Below are positions 35,243-44,254 of a DNA stretch of 64,000 nucleotides, in pieces. The notes beneath the pieces are model-generated. The model was not told the origin of the DNA, did no database searches, and worked only from the letters and a program-made list of their open reading frames with translations. The position numbers were made by a program, and so were the translations under genes. The number at the start of each line of letters is the position of its first letter. The stretch's first letter is position 1. The DNA comes from CATQHD01 sp965243165 (GTDB lineage: Bacteria > Actinomycetota > Acidimicrobiia > Spongiisociales > Spongiisociaceae), in NCBI GenBank assembly GCA_965243165.1, contig OZ251535.1, positions 1,860,001 to 1,924,000 on the forward strand. The letters run 5' to 3'.

Positions 35243-36049
35243 TTATACGGCCACCGGCGCCGGGATGGCCGGATGGGGGTCGTAACCGGCCAACCGGATG
35301 TCCTCGTATCTGAACGAGTACAGGCCGGCGGCGCCGCCCGCCCCGGCGGCCAGCTCTAGGCGGGGCAGGGGCCTGGGTGTGCGGCTCAGCTGCCGATCGG
35401 CCTGCTCCACGTGGTTCGCGTACAGGTGGACGTCCCCGAAGGTGTGGATGAACTCCCCCGGCGCCAGGCCGGTCACCCGGGCGGCCATCGACAGCAGCAG
35501 CGCATAGGAGGCGATGTTGAACGGCGCCCCCAGGAAGACGTCGGCGCTGCGCTGGTAGAGCTGGAGGCTGAGCCGCCCGCCCGCCGCGTAGAACTGGAAG
35601 AGCACGTGGCAGGGCGGCAGGGCCATGCCGGGCAGGTCCGCCGCGTTCCAGGCGGACACCACCAGCCGCCTCGAGTGGGGGTCGGACTCGATCTGTTCCA
35701 CCACCTCGGTCAGCTGATCGACGGTTTCGCCCCCCGGCCCCGGCCAGGAGCGCCACTGCACCCCGTAGATGGGCCCCAGGCCGCCGGTTTCGGGGTCGGC
35801 CCACTCATCCCAGATGGTTACCCCGTTGCGGTTCAGGTACTCGACGTTGGAATCCCCCCGCAGGAACCAGAGCAGCTCGTGCACCACCGAATGGAAATGC
35901 ACCTTCTTGGTGGTGAGCAGGGGGAACCCTTCCTCCAGGTCGAAGCGCAGCTGCCGCCCGAAGAGGCTGTAGCAACCCACCCCGGTGCGGTCGTCCTTCC
36001 ACACCCCGCGCTCCCGCACCTCCCTGAGCAAGTCCAAGTACTGCCGCAT
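35243..36049 (-). CDS. thyA: Thymidylate synthase (ThyA)
   Basis: 268 residues, of the E. coli-type length. DDRTGVGCYSLFGRQLRFDL, FLRGDSNVEYLNRNGVTIWDEW, GPIYGVQWRSW, the catalytic Cys in LPPCHVLFQFY, and LYQRSADVFLGAPFNIASYALL are all present. It methylates dUMP using methylene-THF. Many actinobacteria carry the flavin-dependent ThyX instead. No dihydrofolate reductase gene is adjacent. Confidence 0.98.
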   Translation of the reverse strand: MRQYLDLLREVRERGVWKDDRTGVGCYSLFGRQLRFDLEEGFPLLTTKKVHFHSVVHELLWFLRGDSNVEYLNRNGVTIWDEWADPETGGLGPIYGVQWRSWPGPGGETVDQLTEVVEQIESDPHSRRLVVSAWNAADLPGMALPPCHVLFQFYAAGGRLSLQLYQRSADVFLGAPFNIASYALLLSMAARVTGLAPGEFIHTFGDVHLYANHVEQADRQLSRTPRPLPRLELAAGAGGAAGLYSFRYEDIRLAGYDPHPAIPAPVAV

Positions 36050-36148
36050 GGCCCCTTCGTCTTCGTCAGCGCCGGCCGGAACGGCCGGATTCGGCCAGCC
36101 TAGAAAAAGGCGCCGCCGTTCTCCGGCTTTGTCCGGAGGGCCGGCCGT

Positions 36149-36889
36149 TCAAAACGACGCCGAAGAAGCCCACCGGGCGAGGACTTCCGGGGCGCCCTCG
36201 ACCTCGAGCGCCCCCACCGGAATGCGGTTCCAGAGGAAGGTGTAGAGGTCGGAGGCCGGACCGGACACGGTGCATTCGGCGTCCCCCGCCCCTCTTCGGC
36301 CCACCGCCTCGTCCGGTCCGAAGGCAACGGTCCAGCCCCGCCCGGCGTCGGACGCCTCCACCGCCAGGGTCATCACCCGCGGGGCGCTGGGGTTCCGCCC
36401 CGGACGGAGGATGAACATCGTCAACAGCTCGTCGATCCCGTCGGCGGCGAAGGCGGGGGCGAACCCCCGCGGATCCATCCCCGCCGCCAGCTCGGCGTCC
36501 ACCCGGTGGATGGAGGTCTCGTGGGCCTGCCGCCTGGCCCAGAACGCCCGCGCCGGGGAATCATCCCGGAACGCCCAGCAGCGGAGGTCCGGCGAAGCGC
36601 CTTCCAAGGCGTCGGCCAGACGGCCGCACCCCTCCCGGAACCAATCGATCAGACGCTCGTCGGAGGGCGGCCCTTCGGGTAAGGCCTCCTCGAAGCGGGG
36701 CGGCCGGGGCCGGGCCTCGGCCACGATCAGCCGGGCCCAGCGGTGCACCCGTCCGGTGTGCTGCAGCAGGTCCCGCACCAGCCAGCCGGGGCAGCTCGGA
36801 ACGGGGGCGCCGAGGCCCGGGCGGGAGGCGGCGGCGGCCATGCGGCTGCCTTCGGTGCGGAGCGCCTCGATCCAGCGGGCGGTTTCCAT
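36149..36889 (-). CDS. Maleylpyruvate isomerase-family mycothiol-dependent protein
   Basis: 246 residues. The N-terminal DinB-like four-helix domain has putative metal ligands in LLQHTGRVHRWA and ARRQAHETSIHRVDAE, with CPGWLVRDLLQH typical of MDMPI_N. A C-terminal SCP2/MDMPI_C-like domain reads TVSGPASDLYTFLWNRIPVGALEVEG. Members use mycothiol, the actinobacterial thiol, so the gene supports an actinobacterial host. The substrate is unassigned. Confidence 0.85.
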   Translation of the reverse strand: METARWIEALRTEGSRMAAAASRPGLGAPVPSCPGWLVRDLLQHTGRVHRWARLIVAEARPRPPRFEEALPEGPPSDERLIDWFREGCGRLADALEGASPDLRCWAFRDDSPARAFWARRQAHETSIHRVDAELAAGMDPRGFAPAFAADGIDELLTMFILRPGRNPSAPRVMTLAVEASDAGRGWTVAFGPDEAVGRRGAGDAECTVSGPASDLYTFLWNRIPVGALEVEGAPEVLARWASSASF

Positions 36890-36900
36890 GCCCGCCCCTC

Positions 36901-37116
36901 CTATGCGCCCGCCAGCGGGATGCGCAGCACCAAGTGGCCGTCCTCGACCGACCAGGCGGCGCCGCCGACCAGCGAGAAGTCGGTGTAGTCGAGTTCCGCC
37001 TGCTCTATGAAGGCCCGGCGGCCCTCCCCCGCCACCGGGGGCAGAGGCCGCTCCCGCACCGCCTCGGCCCGGCCCCGGAACCGTTCGAGCATCGCGTCGA
37101 CATCGAATCGAGCCAC
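36901..37116 (-). CDS. Small conserved-looking protein, unknown
   Basis: 71 residues from a GTG preceded by AAAGGAGG. The acidic/basic N-terminus FDVDAMLERFRGRAEAV leads to QAELDYTDFSLVGGAAWSVEDGHLVLRIPL, a compact beta-strand pattern. No known domain is recognised. It is 11 bp from the mycothiol-dependent gene and probably in the same transcript. A 246-bp gap upstream (37117-37362) contains a GC-rich inverted repeat and the 70-bp repeat copy, but no gene. Confidence 0.6.
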   Translation of the reverse strand: MARFDVDAMLERFRGRAEAVRERPLPPVAGEGRRAFIEQAELDYTDFSLVGGAAWSVEDGHLVLRIPLAGA

Positions 37117-37296
37117 CGCCCCTCCTTTCTTGCGCTGCAGTTGCAACAGTAGAGCGTTTGACCCCGATAATTCACGAGAGCGGGGGGCGGGCAGACGAAA
37201 TAAGCGCCCGCTCCCTTCTGACCTGGGGCAACACAGGATGACTATCTGATCATGATATGGGGGGGTTCACCAACCGGTGAAACCGCTTCGGGGTCT

Positions 37297-37366
37297 GGGA
37301 TGTACAGGCTGATGAACCGGCGCAGGCGGCGGCCCGCCCCGCGGGGGCATGAACAATCGGGGTCAC
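37297..37366. repeat. 70-bp repeat, second of a pair (partner at 1051-1120)
   Basis: Aligns with 1051-1120 in the same orientation, sharing AACCGGCGC, CCCGCCCCGCG and GAACAATCGG. It runs into the stop codon of the Fic gene (37363-37365), while its partner ends 39 bp short of the LLM gene stop. Position at the 3' ends of two unrelated minus-strand genes suggests a terminator/REP-like role. Confidence 0.55.
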
Positions 37367-38475
37367 TGATCGAAGGGGTCGGGTATGGAGGGCCGGCCCC
37401 CGGCGGCGGCCAGCGCGAGGAGCCGTTCGGAGGCGGTGTAAAAGCGGCCCCGCCGTTCCCCTATCGGGACGAGGAACCCGAGTTGCGCCATCCTTCTCAG
37501 GTCCGAGGTGGCCGTTCTTTCTCCGACCTCGGCATATTCGATGTGGTCGCGCCTTCTGACTCGGAAGCCCGCAGCGGCGTTGTACAACGACCCCATGTTC
37601 CTTTCGTCTAGGCCGGACTCGGCCGCAGCCGCGGCTATCCGCTCCCATATCTGATCGGCCTGATCGACCCTCCAAGCCAGCAGGCGGGCTTGGTGGTGAT
37701 GGGCGCGCAGGACGAAACGCACCCAGGGCCGGGCGTCCCGCCCCGGATCCCAGGTGCGGCCGCCCACCTCGGCCAGCACCCGGTAGTAGGCGGGGGTTTC
37801 ATACCCCAGGTACTCCTCGATGCTCGAGAAGCGCGGATCGAGTACACCGCCGCTCCCGATGACAAGAGTATGGAGTGCTCGCGACATCCGGCCGTTCCCG
37901 TCTTTGAATGGATGGATCATCAACAGGTCGAGGTGCGCCATGCCCGCCCTCACCAGCGCCGGACCCCTGTCATCGGAATGGTTCAGCACCTCGATCAGCT
38001 CCTCGACCAGATCAGGCACCGCTTCGGGGGCGGGGCCTTCATACCGCGGCCCGTCGTCACCGCTCACGAATATCGCGCCGGGTCGGTAGAGACCGGGGAG
38101 GCATGCCGGATCGTGTCTCATGATCATGTAGTGGATGCTTTTGAGCAGTCCGGTGCTGTACTGCATATGCGGGTCCTCGGCGATCCGGCAGATGTAGTCC
38201 ATCGCATCGCGGTAACCGCGCACGGCCTTCCAGTCCACGCCGTCTGCGTCGAATGGTTCCGCCTGATCTACGGCGGCCGCGGCGTCATCCCGGCTCACCC
38301 GGTGCCCTTCGATGGCGGTGGATGCCTGGATATTTCCAGTGGCCACCGACCTGCGCAGCAGGCCGTGCCAGCGTCGCGGCTCATAGAGCAGATGCCGGAG
38401 ACGGCGCCGAGTTGCTTCGATCGTTGCGAGCACCTCGGCTTCCCGGGCGTCAAGCGGGGGGGTCTGAAACAACAT
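37363..38475 (-). CDS. Fic-family AMP-transferase with own inhibitory helix
   Basis: 370 residues. The N-terminal Fic_N region carries the inhibitory motif [S/T]xxxE[G/N] as ASTAIEGHRVS, the arrangement of class II Fic proteins. The catalytic loop is MIHPFKDGNGRMSR, matching HPFxDGNGR, with VSGDDGPRYEGPAPEAVPDL as the flap. The C-terminal ~100 residues form a winged-helix region (ERTATSDLRRMAQLGFLVPIGERRGRFY). Such enzymes AMPylate proteins and are auto-inhibited; targets are unknown. An AT-rich stretch (38476-38541, with TATTCT) precedes the start and likely holds its promoter. Confidence 0.92.
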   Translation of the reverse strand: MLFQTPPLDAREAEVLATIEATRRRLRHLLYEPRRWHGLLRRSVATGNIQASTAIEGHRVSRDDAAAAVDQAEPFDADGVDWKAVRGYRDAMDYICRIAEDPHMQYSTGLLKSIHYMIMRHDPACLPGLYRPGAIFVSGDDGPRYEGPAPEAVPDLVEELIEVLNHSDDRGPALVRAGMAHLDLLMIHPFKDGNGRMSRALHTLVIGSGGVLDPRFSSIEEYLGYETPAYYRVLAEVGGRTWDPGRDARPWVRFVLRAHHHQARLLAWRVDQADQIWERIAAAAAESGLDERNMGSLYNAAAGFRVRRRDHIEYAEVGERTATSDLRRMAQLGFLVPIGERRGRFYTASERLLALAAAGGRPSIPDPFDQ

Positions 38476-38541
38476 TTCCGTTATTCCTTGGTAAAGAGAA
38501 TATTTTTCCTATAATAAAGGAAGGGCAGGGGCTCGGCCAAA

Positions 38542-39663
38542 TCAGCCGGAGGCCTCCTCGGGAGGGGTTTGTTCTTCCGGCTGCGCAGGGGCGAGGTTGG
38601 TCTCGTCGACCTGGTGGCGCGTGATGTAGGTCGAAACGAAGGCCTGGATGACGGCGGCCGCCGGCAGGGACACCAGCGCGCCTATCACCCCCAGCAGGGC
38701 GCTCCCCACCAGCACCGACCCGAAGGCCACCGCCGGATGGAGGGACATGGTGCGGGCGGTGATCCTGGGGGCCAGCAGCAGGTTCTCGATCTGCTGGTAT
38801 ACGACCAGCAGCACGAGCACGAGCAGCACGGTGGTGAGGTTGACGGTGAAGGCCACCAGCACGGGCACCACCGCCGCCAGGTAGGTGCCCACCGCCGGGA
38901 CGAACTGGGACACCACCCCCACCCAGATGCTCAGCGCGAGGGCGTAAGGCACCCCGAGGATGCGCAGGGAGGCGTAGGTGAACAACGCCGACACCAAGGC
39001 CAGCAGCGCCCGCGAGTAGACGTATCCGCCGGTCTTCTGGACGGCGATCTCCCAGATGCGGGCTATCTCCTTCTGCCGCTCGGGCCGGAAGAACGAGAAC
39101 ACCTGACGGCGGAAGCGGGGGCCGTCCGCCAGCAGATAGAAGGTGAAGAGCGCCATCGTGAACAGCTGGAGCACCAGCCCCAGCACCCGGCTGCCCACGC
39201 CGAGCGCCCCCCTCGCCAGCGACGAGGCGTAGGTCTGGAGGGTGCCTTGGATGTCGAGCACCCCCGACGACAGGTTGGACAGGTTGAGGTCCGTCCCGAA
39301 CCGATCGTTGAGGAAGCGGGTGGCGCTCTGTATCCAGTCCGGCACCCCGGCCGCCAGAGACGCCAGCTCCCCCACCAAGGGCGGAAGGGTGACCGCCACG
39401 AACAGCCCCGCCGCCAACAACGAAGCCGCGAACACCAAGCCGGTGGCCAACCCCCTCCGCCACCCCCGCTTGGCCAGGAAGTTGACCCCCGGCTCCAGGG
39501 CGAACGAAATGAACAACGACAGCAACAGGCTCATCAGCAGGCTGCGCAGCCGCCCGAAGGCCCACACCAGCACATAGGTGCCGAGCACCGCCGCCACCGC
39601 CAGCCCGATCACCCTCGGTACCCACGGCGGCATCCCGTCCCGGCGGGGCGCTGTGCTATCCAT
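38542..39663 (-). CDS. AI-2E family transporter (PerM-like)
   Basis: 373 residues with about eight hydrophobic segments: VIGLAVAAVLGTYVLVWAFG and a helix pair near the N-terminus, a central soluble part, and the family's C-terminal block IENLLLAPRITARTMSLHPA followed by FGSVLVGSALLGVIGALVSLPAAA. Family members include a putative autoinducer-2 exporter and Na+/H+ antiporters, so the substrate is open. The ATG overlaps the end of the methyltransferase gene by 8 nt. The tail is acidic. Confidence 0.88.
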   Translation of the reverse strand: MDSTAPRRDGMPPWVPRVIGLAVAAVLGTYVLVWAFGRLRSLLMSLLLSLFISFALEPGVNFLAKRGWRRGLATGLVFAASLLAAGLFVAVTLPPLVGELASLAAGVPDWIQSATRFLNDRFGTDLNLSNLSSGVLDIQGTLQTYASSLARGALGVGSRVLGLVLQLFTMALFTFYLLADGPRFRRQVFSFFRPERQKEIARIWEIAVQKTGGYVYSRALLALVSALFTYASLRILGVPYALALSIWVGVVSQFVPAVGTYLAAVVPVLVAFTVNLTTVLLVLVLLVVYQQIENLLLAPRITARTMSLHPAVAFGSVLVGSALLGVIGALVSLPAAAVIQAFVSTYITRHQVDETNLAPAQPEEQTPPEEASG

Positions 39664-41116
39664 CGAGCCTCCTCACCCGAAATATAGGCCGGTTCTTCGG
39701 TTTGACCCATCGATACACGCATTTGCGCAGCTCGCGGCGGCCGAACCGGCCCATTTGTTGGCTGGCGTTGCCCTTGCCGCGGGCCAGCACGCTGATCTCT
39801 TCACAGCGGAATCCGCAGGCTTCTGCGATGTCGGACAGGATCAGGTCCACCGGTATCTCTTGGCCGTGGTACTGGACGTTGTCGTTGACCATCACCACGC
39901 GGCCGCCGGGTTCGGTGACTCTGAACAGCTCCGCGACGACCACCGCCATCTCCAGGAAATAGTTGGCTACGAGCCGGATCACGTGCGGGTTGCTCAGTTC
40001 GGACCTGCTCCGCTGCAGAGCCTCCACCGCCTCCGCCAAGGCCTCCTGAGAACGATAGGCGGCCTTGGCCTTGCCCCAGACATCGCGGCGGGGATATCCG
40101 TCTTCGAGCTGTTCCTCTTTGGAACGGTTCTCGACCGTGGCGCTTATCAGAGATTGGCGCAGGTCCCCGAATCCGGCCCGGTCGTATCCGAGCCAGGCCA
40201 GCTCCAAGGCGTAGGTGCGGGTGTAGTCGTACCGGTTCGCGTAGGGAGGGGACGTAACGGTCAGGCCGATCGAGGAAGACGGCAGCTCGGCCAGTTCGGT
40301 GAGCGCCGACCCTCGAACGAACCGGGGCGGGCGGCCCTCATAGCGCCGGCGGAGCTCGGGGGCGTCCGCCGCCATCTCGGCCAGCCGCCGCCGCAGCGCC
40401 TCCTCGAAGCTCGGAATCGGACCTTTGTGCATCCCGCCCCGCAGGGTGCGCCGGGAGCGGTTGTCCCACCGCAGGTACTGGCCGTCCTTGCGGGTGTAGC
40501 TCACCTCCTCCAGCACGCTCATGCAGGCGACGTCCAACACCAGACGCATCTCCCCGCCGGTCGCCCCCGACAGGAAAGCCCGGGCCCGGGCGATGGCGCG
40601 TTCGGTCTCGGGCGGGAAGGCGTGCTCGGTGATAGGGACATGCGGGAAGCGGCGGGCGGCGGGCGGGGTTCTTCCCGACTTCAACGAACCGAGCAGATCG
40701 GCCCCCGCCGCTTCGATCTCGGACGCCCCGACGCCGTTGGCCGCCGCCGAAATGGCGCGGGCCGCCCTCACCCCCACCGGCATGATCTCGACCGCGACGG
40801 CCCGCCGACCGGCGCCCGCCGCCACCAGGGCGGTCGTCCCCATCCCGGCGAAGGGGTCGAGCACCGCCCCCTCCGCCCTCCCCAGGTTGGACGCCACCAG
40901 CTCCGCCGAAAATCCTTCCTTGTAACGAAACCATCGGAAGCCGGGCTGCTGCTTGTTGCCCTGGTAGGAAACCAGGCGGCGGGTGAGCTCGGGCCGCACC
41001 ACCAACCGGTCGGCGAAGCGCTCGTAGAGGGCGCGCCGCCGGGCGTGGTCAGGAAACCGTCCGTATTCGGGGGCGGCGGGCCGTTCCTCGAACAGCGCGG
41101 CGGCGGAGGCGGTCAC
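39656..41116 (-). CDS. Orphan DNA methyltransferase (N4-cytosine or N6-adenine type)
   Basis: 486 residues from GTG. The SAM motif I is VLDPFAGMGTTALVAAGAG near residue 87, and the catalytic motif IV is TVTSPPYANRYDYTRTY near residue 285. The motifs run I to IV with ~200 residues between them, a long spacer that could hold target recognition. SPPY favours N4-cytosine specificity but is also seen in some N6-adenine enzymes. A C-terminal block (VVMVNDNVQYHGQEIPVDLIL) follows. No restriction gene is adjacent. The downstream gene is the AI-2E permease, coupled by 8 nt. Confidence 0.82.
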   Translation of the reverse strand: MTASAAALFEERPAAPEYGRFPDHARRRALYERFADRLVVRPELTRRLVSYQGNKQQPGFRWFRYKEGFSAELVASNLGRAEGAVLDPFAGMGTTALVAAGAGRRAVAVEIMPVGVRAARAISAAANGVGASEIEAAGADLLGSLKSGRTPPAARRFPHVPITEHAFPPETERAIARARAFLSGATGGEMRLVLDVACMSVLEEVSYTRKDGQYLRWDNRSRRTLRGGMHKGPIPSFEEALRRRLAEMAADAPELRRRYEGRPPRFVRGSALTELAELPSSSIGLTVTSPPYANRYDYTRTYALELAWLGYDRAGFGDLRQSLISATVENRSKEEQLEDGYPRRDVWGKAKAAYRSQEALAEAVEALQRSRSELSNPHVIRLVANYFLEMAVVVAELFRVTEPGGRVVMVNDNVQYHGQEIPVDLILSDIAEACGFRCEEISVLARGKGNASQQMGRFGRRELRKCVYRWVKPKNRPIFRVRRLDG

Positions 41117-41284
41117 CGCGGCCCCTCCGGAAGGACGGACGGCGTGCGGCCGGTCTGGGCGGGGCTGCAGATTCGGAACACGATCTCAATATATACCGAA
41201 GCAGTGACAGAAACCGGTCTCGGCGCCGAGGGCGGGGCGGGTCAACGGTAGAGTGTCGGAGTCGCCGAGGAGAGGCTCCCCCGG

Positions 41285-43249
41285 ATGGGCGGAAACGAGA
41301 TCGTATGGCGGGCCGACCAGGAGTACCTGGGCCGGTCGCGCGCCCTGGAGTTCATGGGCCTCCACGGGATAGAGAGCTACGAAGAGCTGATGCGGAGGTC
41401 GGTGGACGACATCGAGTGGTTCTGGGATGCGGCGGTCGACTACCTGGGGATTCCGTTCTCGCTCCCCTATCGGACCACGCTCGACGACCGCGACGGCCCG
41501 GCCTTCGCCCGCTGGTTCACGGAGGGGGGAATCAACTTCTCGGAAGCCTGTGTGGACCGCTGGGCGGCCCAAGACCCCGGCCGCGTTGCCTTGGCGGCCG
41601 AGCGGGAGGACGGTTCGCAGTCCGTCTACACCTTCGGGGAGCTGCTGGAGGCGGTGGAGCGGGCGGCCGGCGCCCTGGCCGAGGCAGGGGCCGGCAAGGG
41701 CGCAACTGTGGCCTCCTACCTGCCGATGGGGCCGGAGGGGATCATCACCATGCTGGCGGCGGCGCGGATCGGCGCCGTCTACGTGCCCATCTTCTCCGGC
41801 TTCGGCGCAGAGGCGGTCGCCGCCCGGCTGGAGGCCTGCCGCCCGGCGGTGCTGGTAACCGCCGACGGATACACCCGCCGGGGGCGGCCGGCGGCCATGA
41901 AGGAGCTGGCCGACCAGGCCGTCGAGGCGGCGGGGGTCCCGCCGTCCGTCCTGGTGGTCTCCTATCTGGGCCGCACCGACGCGCCCTGGACGCCCGGCCG
42001 GGACCGCTCCTGGGAAGAGGCCCTGGCGTCCGCCGAGCGTCTGGCGGCCGCGCCGACCGCCGCCGAGGATCCGGTCCTGCTGGCCTACACCTCCGGCACC
42101 ACCGGCAGGCCGAAGGGGGTCGTCCACGTCCAGGGCGGGCTGACCGTGAAGCTGGCCCAGGAGGGCGCCTTCCAGTGCGACTTCCAGCCCGGAGACCGGG
42201 TGATGTGGATGACCGACATGGGCTGGATCATGGGCCCCTGGATGGTGGGGGCGGGCCTGGCCAACGGCGCCTCCCTCGGCTGTTACGACGGAGCGCCCGA
42301 CTACCCCACCCCCGCCCGCACCTGGCAGCTGGCCGAATCGCTGGGCCTCACCTTCCTCGGCGTCTCGCCCACCCTCATCCGCGCCCTCCAGCCCCGCGGC
42401 GCCCATCACGCCGCCTCCGCCGACCTGTCCTCCCTGCGGGGGTTCGGCTCCACCGGCGAGCCGTGGAACCCCGACCCCTGGTGGTGGCTGTTCCGGGATG
42501 TGGGCGGCGGGCGCATCCCCATCATCAACATCTCCGGCGGCACCGAGGTGGGCGCATGCCTGCTCTCGGTGAGCACCCTGCAGGGGATCAAGCCTACGTC
42601 GCTGGGGGGGCCGGCCCTGGGAATGGCGGTGGAGGTGTACGGACAGGACGGGCGCCCGGTGCGGGGCGAGGTGGGCGAGCTGGTGTGCACCAAACCGTGG
42701 CCGGCGGCGACCAGGGGGTTCTGGGGGGGCGAGGACGACCGCTACCTGGAGACGTATTGGTCGCGCTGGCCGGATGTCTGGGTCCACGGCGACTGGGCCT
42801 CCATCGACGAGGACGGCTTCTGGTACTTGCATGGACGCTCGGACGACACCCTCAACATCGCCGGGAAGCGGATCGGCCCGGCGGAGATCGAATCGGCGGC
42901 GGTGGCCCACCCCGGCGTGGTGATGGCGGCCGCCGTCGGAATACCCGACTCGGTGAAAGGCGAGGTCATAGCCCTGTATGCGGTCCCCGCCCCCTCGGCG
43001 GAAGGGGGCGGCGCGCTGGCGGCGGAGATATCGGAGGCGGTGGTGCAGAACCTCGGCAAGGCCTTCCGCCCGGCGGCGGTCGAGCTGGTGGACGACCTGC
43101 CCCGCACCAGGTCGGCCAAGATCATGCGCCGCGTGGTCAGAGCCAGAGCCTTGGGCGAAGACGCCGGAGACCTCTCCAGCCTGGAGAACCCCGCCGCCGT
43201 GGACGCCATCGAAAAACTCGACCTGCAGCCCAAGGGCAAACCCAGATGA
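41285..43249 (+). CDS. Acetyl-CoA synthetase-like AMP-forming acyl-CoA ligase
   Basis: 654 residues of the ANL superfamily. The P-loop is LAYTSGTTGRPKGVVH. GWIMGPWMVGAGLANGASLGCYDGAPDYP, NISGGTEVGACLLS and the hinge DDTLNIAGKRIGPAEIESA follow, and the C-terminal acylation lysine lies in TRSAKIMRRVVR. The N-terminus has the Acs-type cap (WFWDAAVDYLGIPF). It activates acetate or a short-chain acid to acyl-CoA through acyl-AMP. Full repeat copy R4 starts ~12 bp after its stop. Confidence 0.9.
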   Translation: MGGNEIVWRADQEYLGRSRALEFMGLHGIESYEELMRRSVDDIEWFWDAAVDYLGIPFSLPYRTTLDDRDGPAFARWFTEGGINFSEACVDRWAAQDPGRVALAAEREDGSQSVYTFGELLEAVERAAGALAEAGAGKGATVASYLPMGPEGIITMLAAARIGAVYVPIFSGFGAEAVAARLEACRPAVLVTADGYTRRGRPAAMKELADQAVEAAGVPPSVLVVSYLGRTDAPWTPGRDRSWEEALASAERLAAAPTAAEDPVLLAYTSGTTGRPKGVVHVQGGLTVKLAQEGAFQCDFQPGDRVMWMTDMGWIMGPWMVGAGLANGASLGCYDGAPDYPTPARTWQLAESLGLTFLGVSPTLIRALQPRGAHHAASADLSSLRGFGSTGEPWNPDPWWWLFRDVGGGRIPIINISGGTEVGACLLSVSTLQGIKPTSLGGPALGMAVEVYGQDGRPVRGEVGELVCTKPWPAATRGFWGGEDDRYLETYWSRWPDVWVHGDWASIDEDGFWYLHGRSDDTLNIAGKRIGPAEIESAAVAHPGVVMAAAVGIPDSVKGEVIALYAVPAPSAEGGGALAAEISEAVVQNLGKAFRPAAVELVDDLPRTRSAKIMRRVVRARALGEDAGDLSSLENPAAVDAIEKLDLQPKGKPR

Positions 43250-43261
43250 GCTCCAAGGGAT

Positions 43262-43895
43262 CGGGGGTTGCGCCCATCCCCGTTCGAGCCGCATCCGCAG
43301 GCCCTTCCCGGCCAAGCCCCGGCCCGCAAAGGCCAAGGCGCCCGGTTGGCCGCCCCGCACCCAACGAGGCAGGCATGTCGAATACAACCGAGCTGAGCGG
43401 TTGGACGAGGCGTGCGGCGGGCGCCCGCCGCGAACACCGCTTCCGAGTCTGACCCCTCCGGATCTGGGCGCCCCGGGCGAGTCCGGAGGATCGAAGCGGT
43501 CGAGTCCGCGAAAGTTCTCCGAACATACGTACCCCTTGCCGGAAGCCCCGAATTTTGGTATACCTATTGGGCTGATGCACAAACACCGCCGCGAGTTCTG
43601 GAGAGGGCGGCGGTCAGAAACGGATCCCGTTCGGTCCGGCCCTTCGGGCCGGGGGCGGCCTCGTGCGGCCCGGCGGATTTTCGTTCAAGGAGGCGGCGGC
43701 GGGGGATGGGCCCGGGTTTGCCGGCGGTGAGGGCCGATTTTCGCGGACTTGGGGGGAGTTTGGGTTGGGGGCGTTTGGGTGGAATCGGAGCGCTGGTGGG
43801 GATGGAGCACGACACCCGGCTGAACTTCAAGCCTTGGTTGCACGGGGTTCTTGCCGGGGGTACACCTTGGAGCTGTGGAGCTGTCCGTCTGGGAG
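43262..43895 (+). repeat. Dispersed structured repeat, copy R4 (most complete)
   Basis: Core 43551-43745. This copy spans about 630 bp and matches parts seen separately in the others: GTTCGAGCCGCATCCGCAGG (shared with R3), CCCGGCCCGC...GGCCAAGG and the ATGTCGAATA-to-GAGGCGTGCGGCG part (shared with R5), GGCGCCCGGTT (shared with R1), and the terminal GCACGGGGTTCTTG to GAGCTGTCCGTCT (shared with R3). It fills the gap between the acyl-CoA ligase stop and the convergent cytochrome gene. No transposase or coding frame is conserved. Confidence 0.85.
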
Positions 43896-43927
43896 CAGTT
43901 GAGGACGGTTACTCGAGGCGCCCCGGG

Positions 43928-44254
43928 TCAGCGTTCCTGTTGTTCCATGACGTAGCGGGCAACGCGCATGATCTGGTCTTCGGTGAGGGTGCCCCGCATG
44001 GCGGGCATTCTTCCGATGCCGGCGGCGATGGACTGAACGAAATAGGGCTCGGGTTTGTCGGCCGAGCGGGCGCCCTCCCCCGCCAAACGGGGTCCGGTTC
44101 CGCCGCTCAGGTCGGCGCCGTGGCAGACCGCGCACACCTGCACGTAGATATCCTCCCCCGAAGCGTCGTCCGGCACCGAACCGCCGCCGCAGGCCCAGGC
44201 GGCCAGCGCCAGGACGGCCAGGGCGCCCAGCTTCTTCAGGGTGTGTCTGCTCAC
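43928..44254 (-). CDS. Exported mono-heme c-type cytochrome (possibly lipid-anchored)
   Basis: 108 residues from GTG, overlapping the HTH gene stop (GTGA). Signal segment LGALAVLALAAWACGGGS, with a Cys that could be lipidated. Heme attachment is CAVCH in DIYVQVCAVCHGADLSGGTGP; the distal Met is probably in GIGRMPAMRGTLTEDQI. A small class I cytochrome c with the C-terminal helix RVARYVMEQ. It acts outside the membrane as electron carrier. Being third in an operon with a thiamine-binding protein and a regulator is unusual. Confidence 0.88.
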   Translation of the reverse strand: MSRHTLKKLGALAVLALAAWACGGGSVPDDASGEDIYVQVCAVCHGADLSGGTGPRLAGEGARSADKPEPYFVQSIAAGIGRMPAMRGTLTEDQIMRVARYVMEQQER

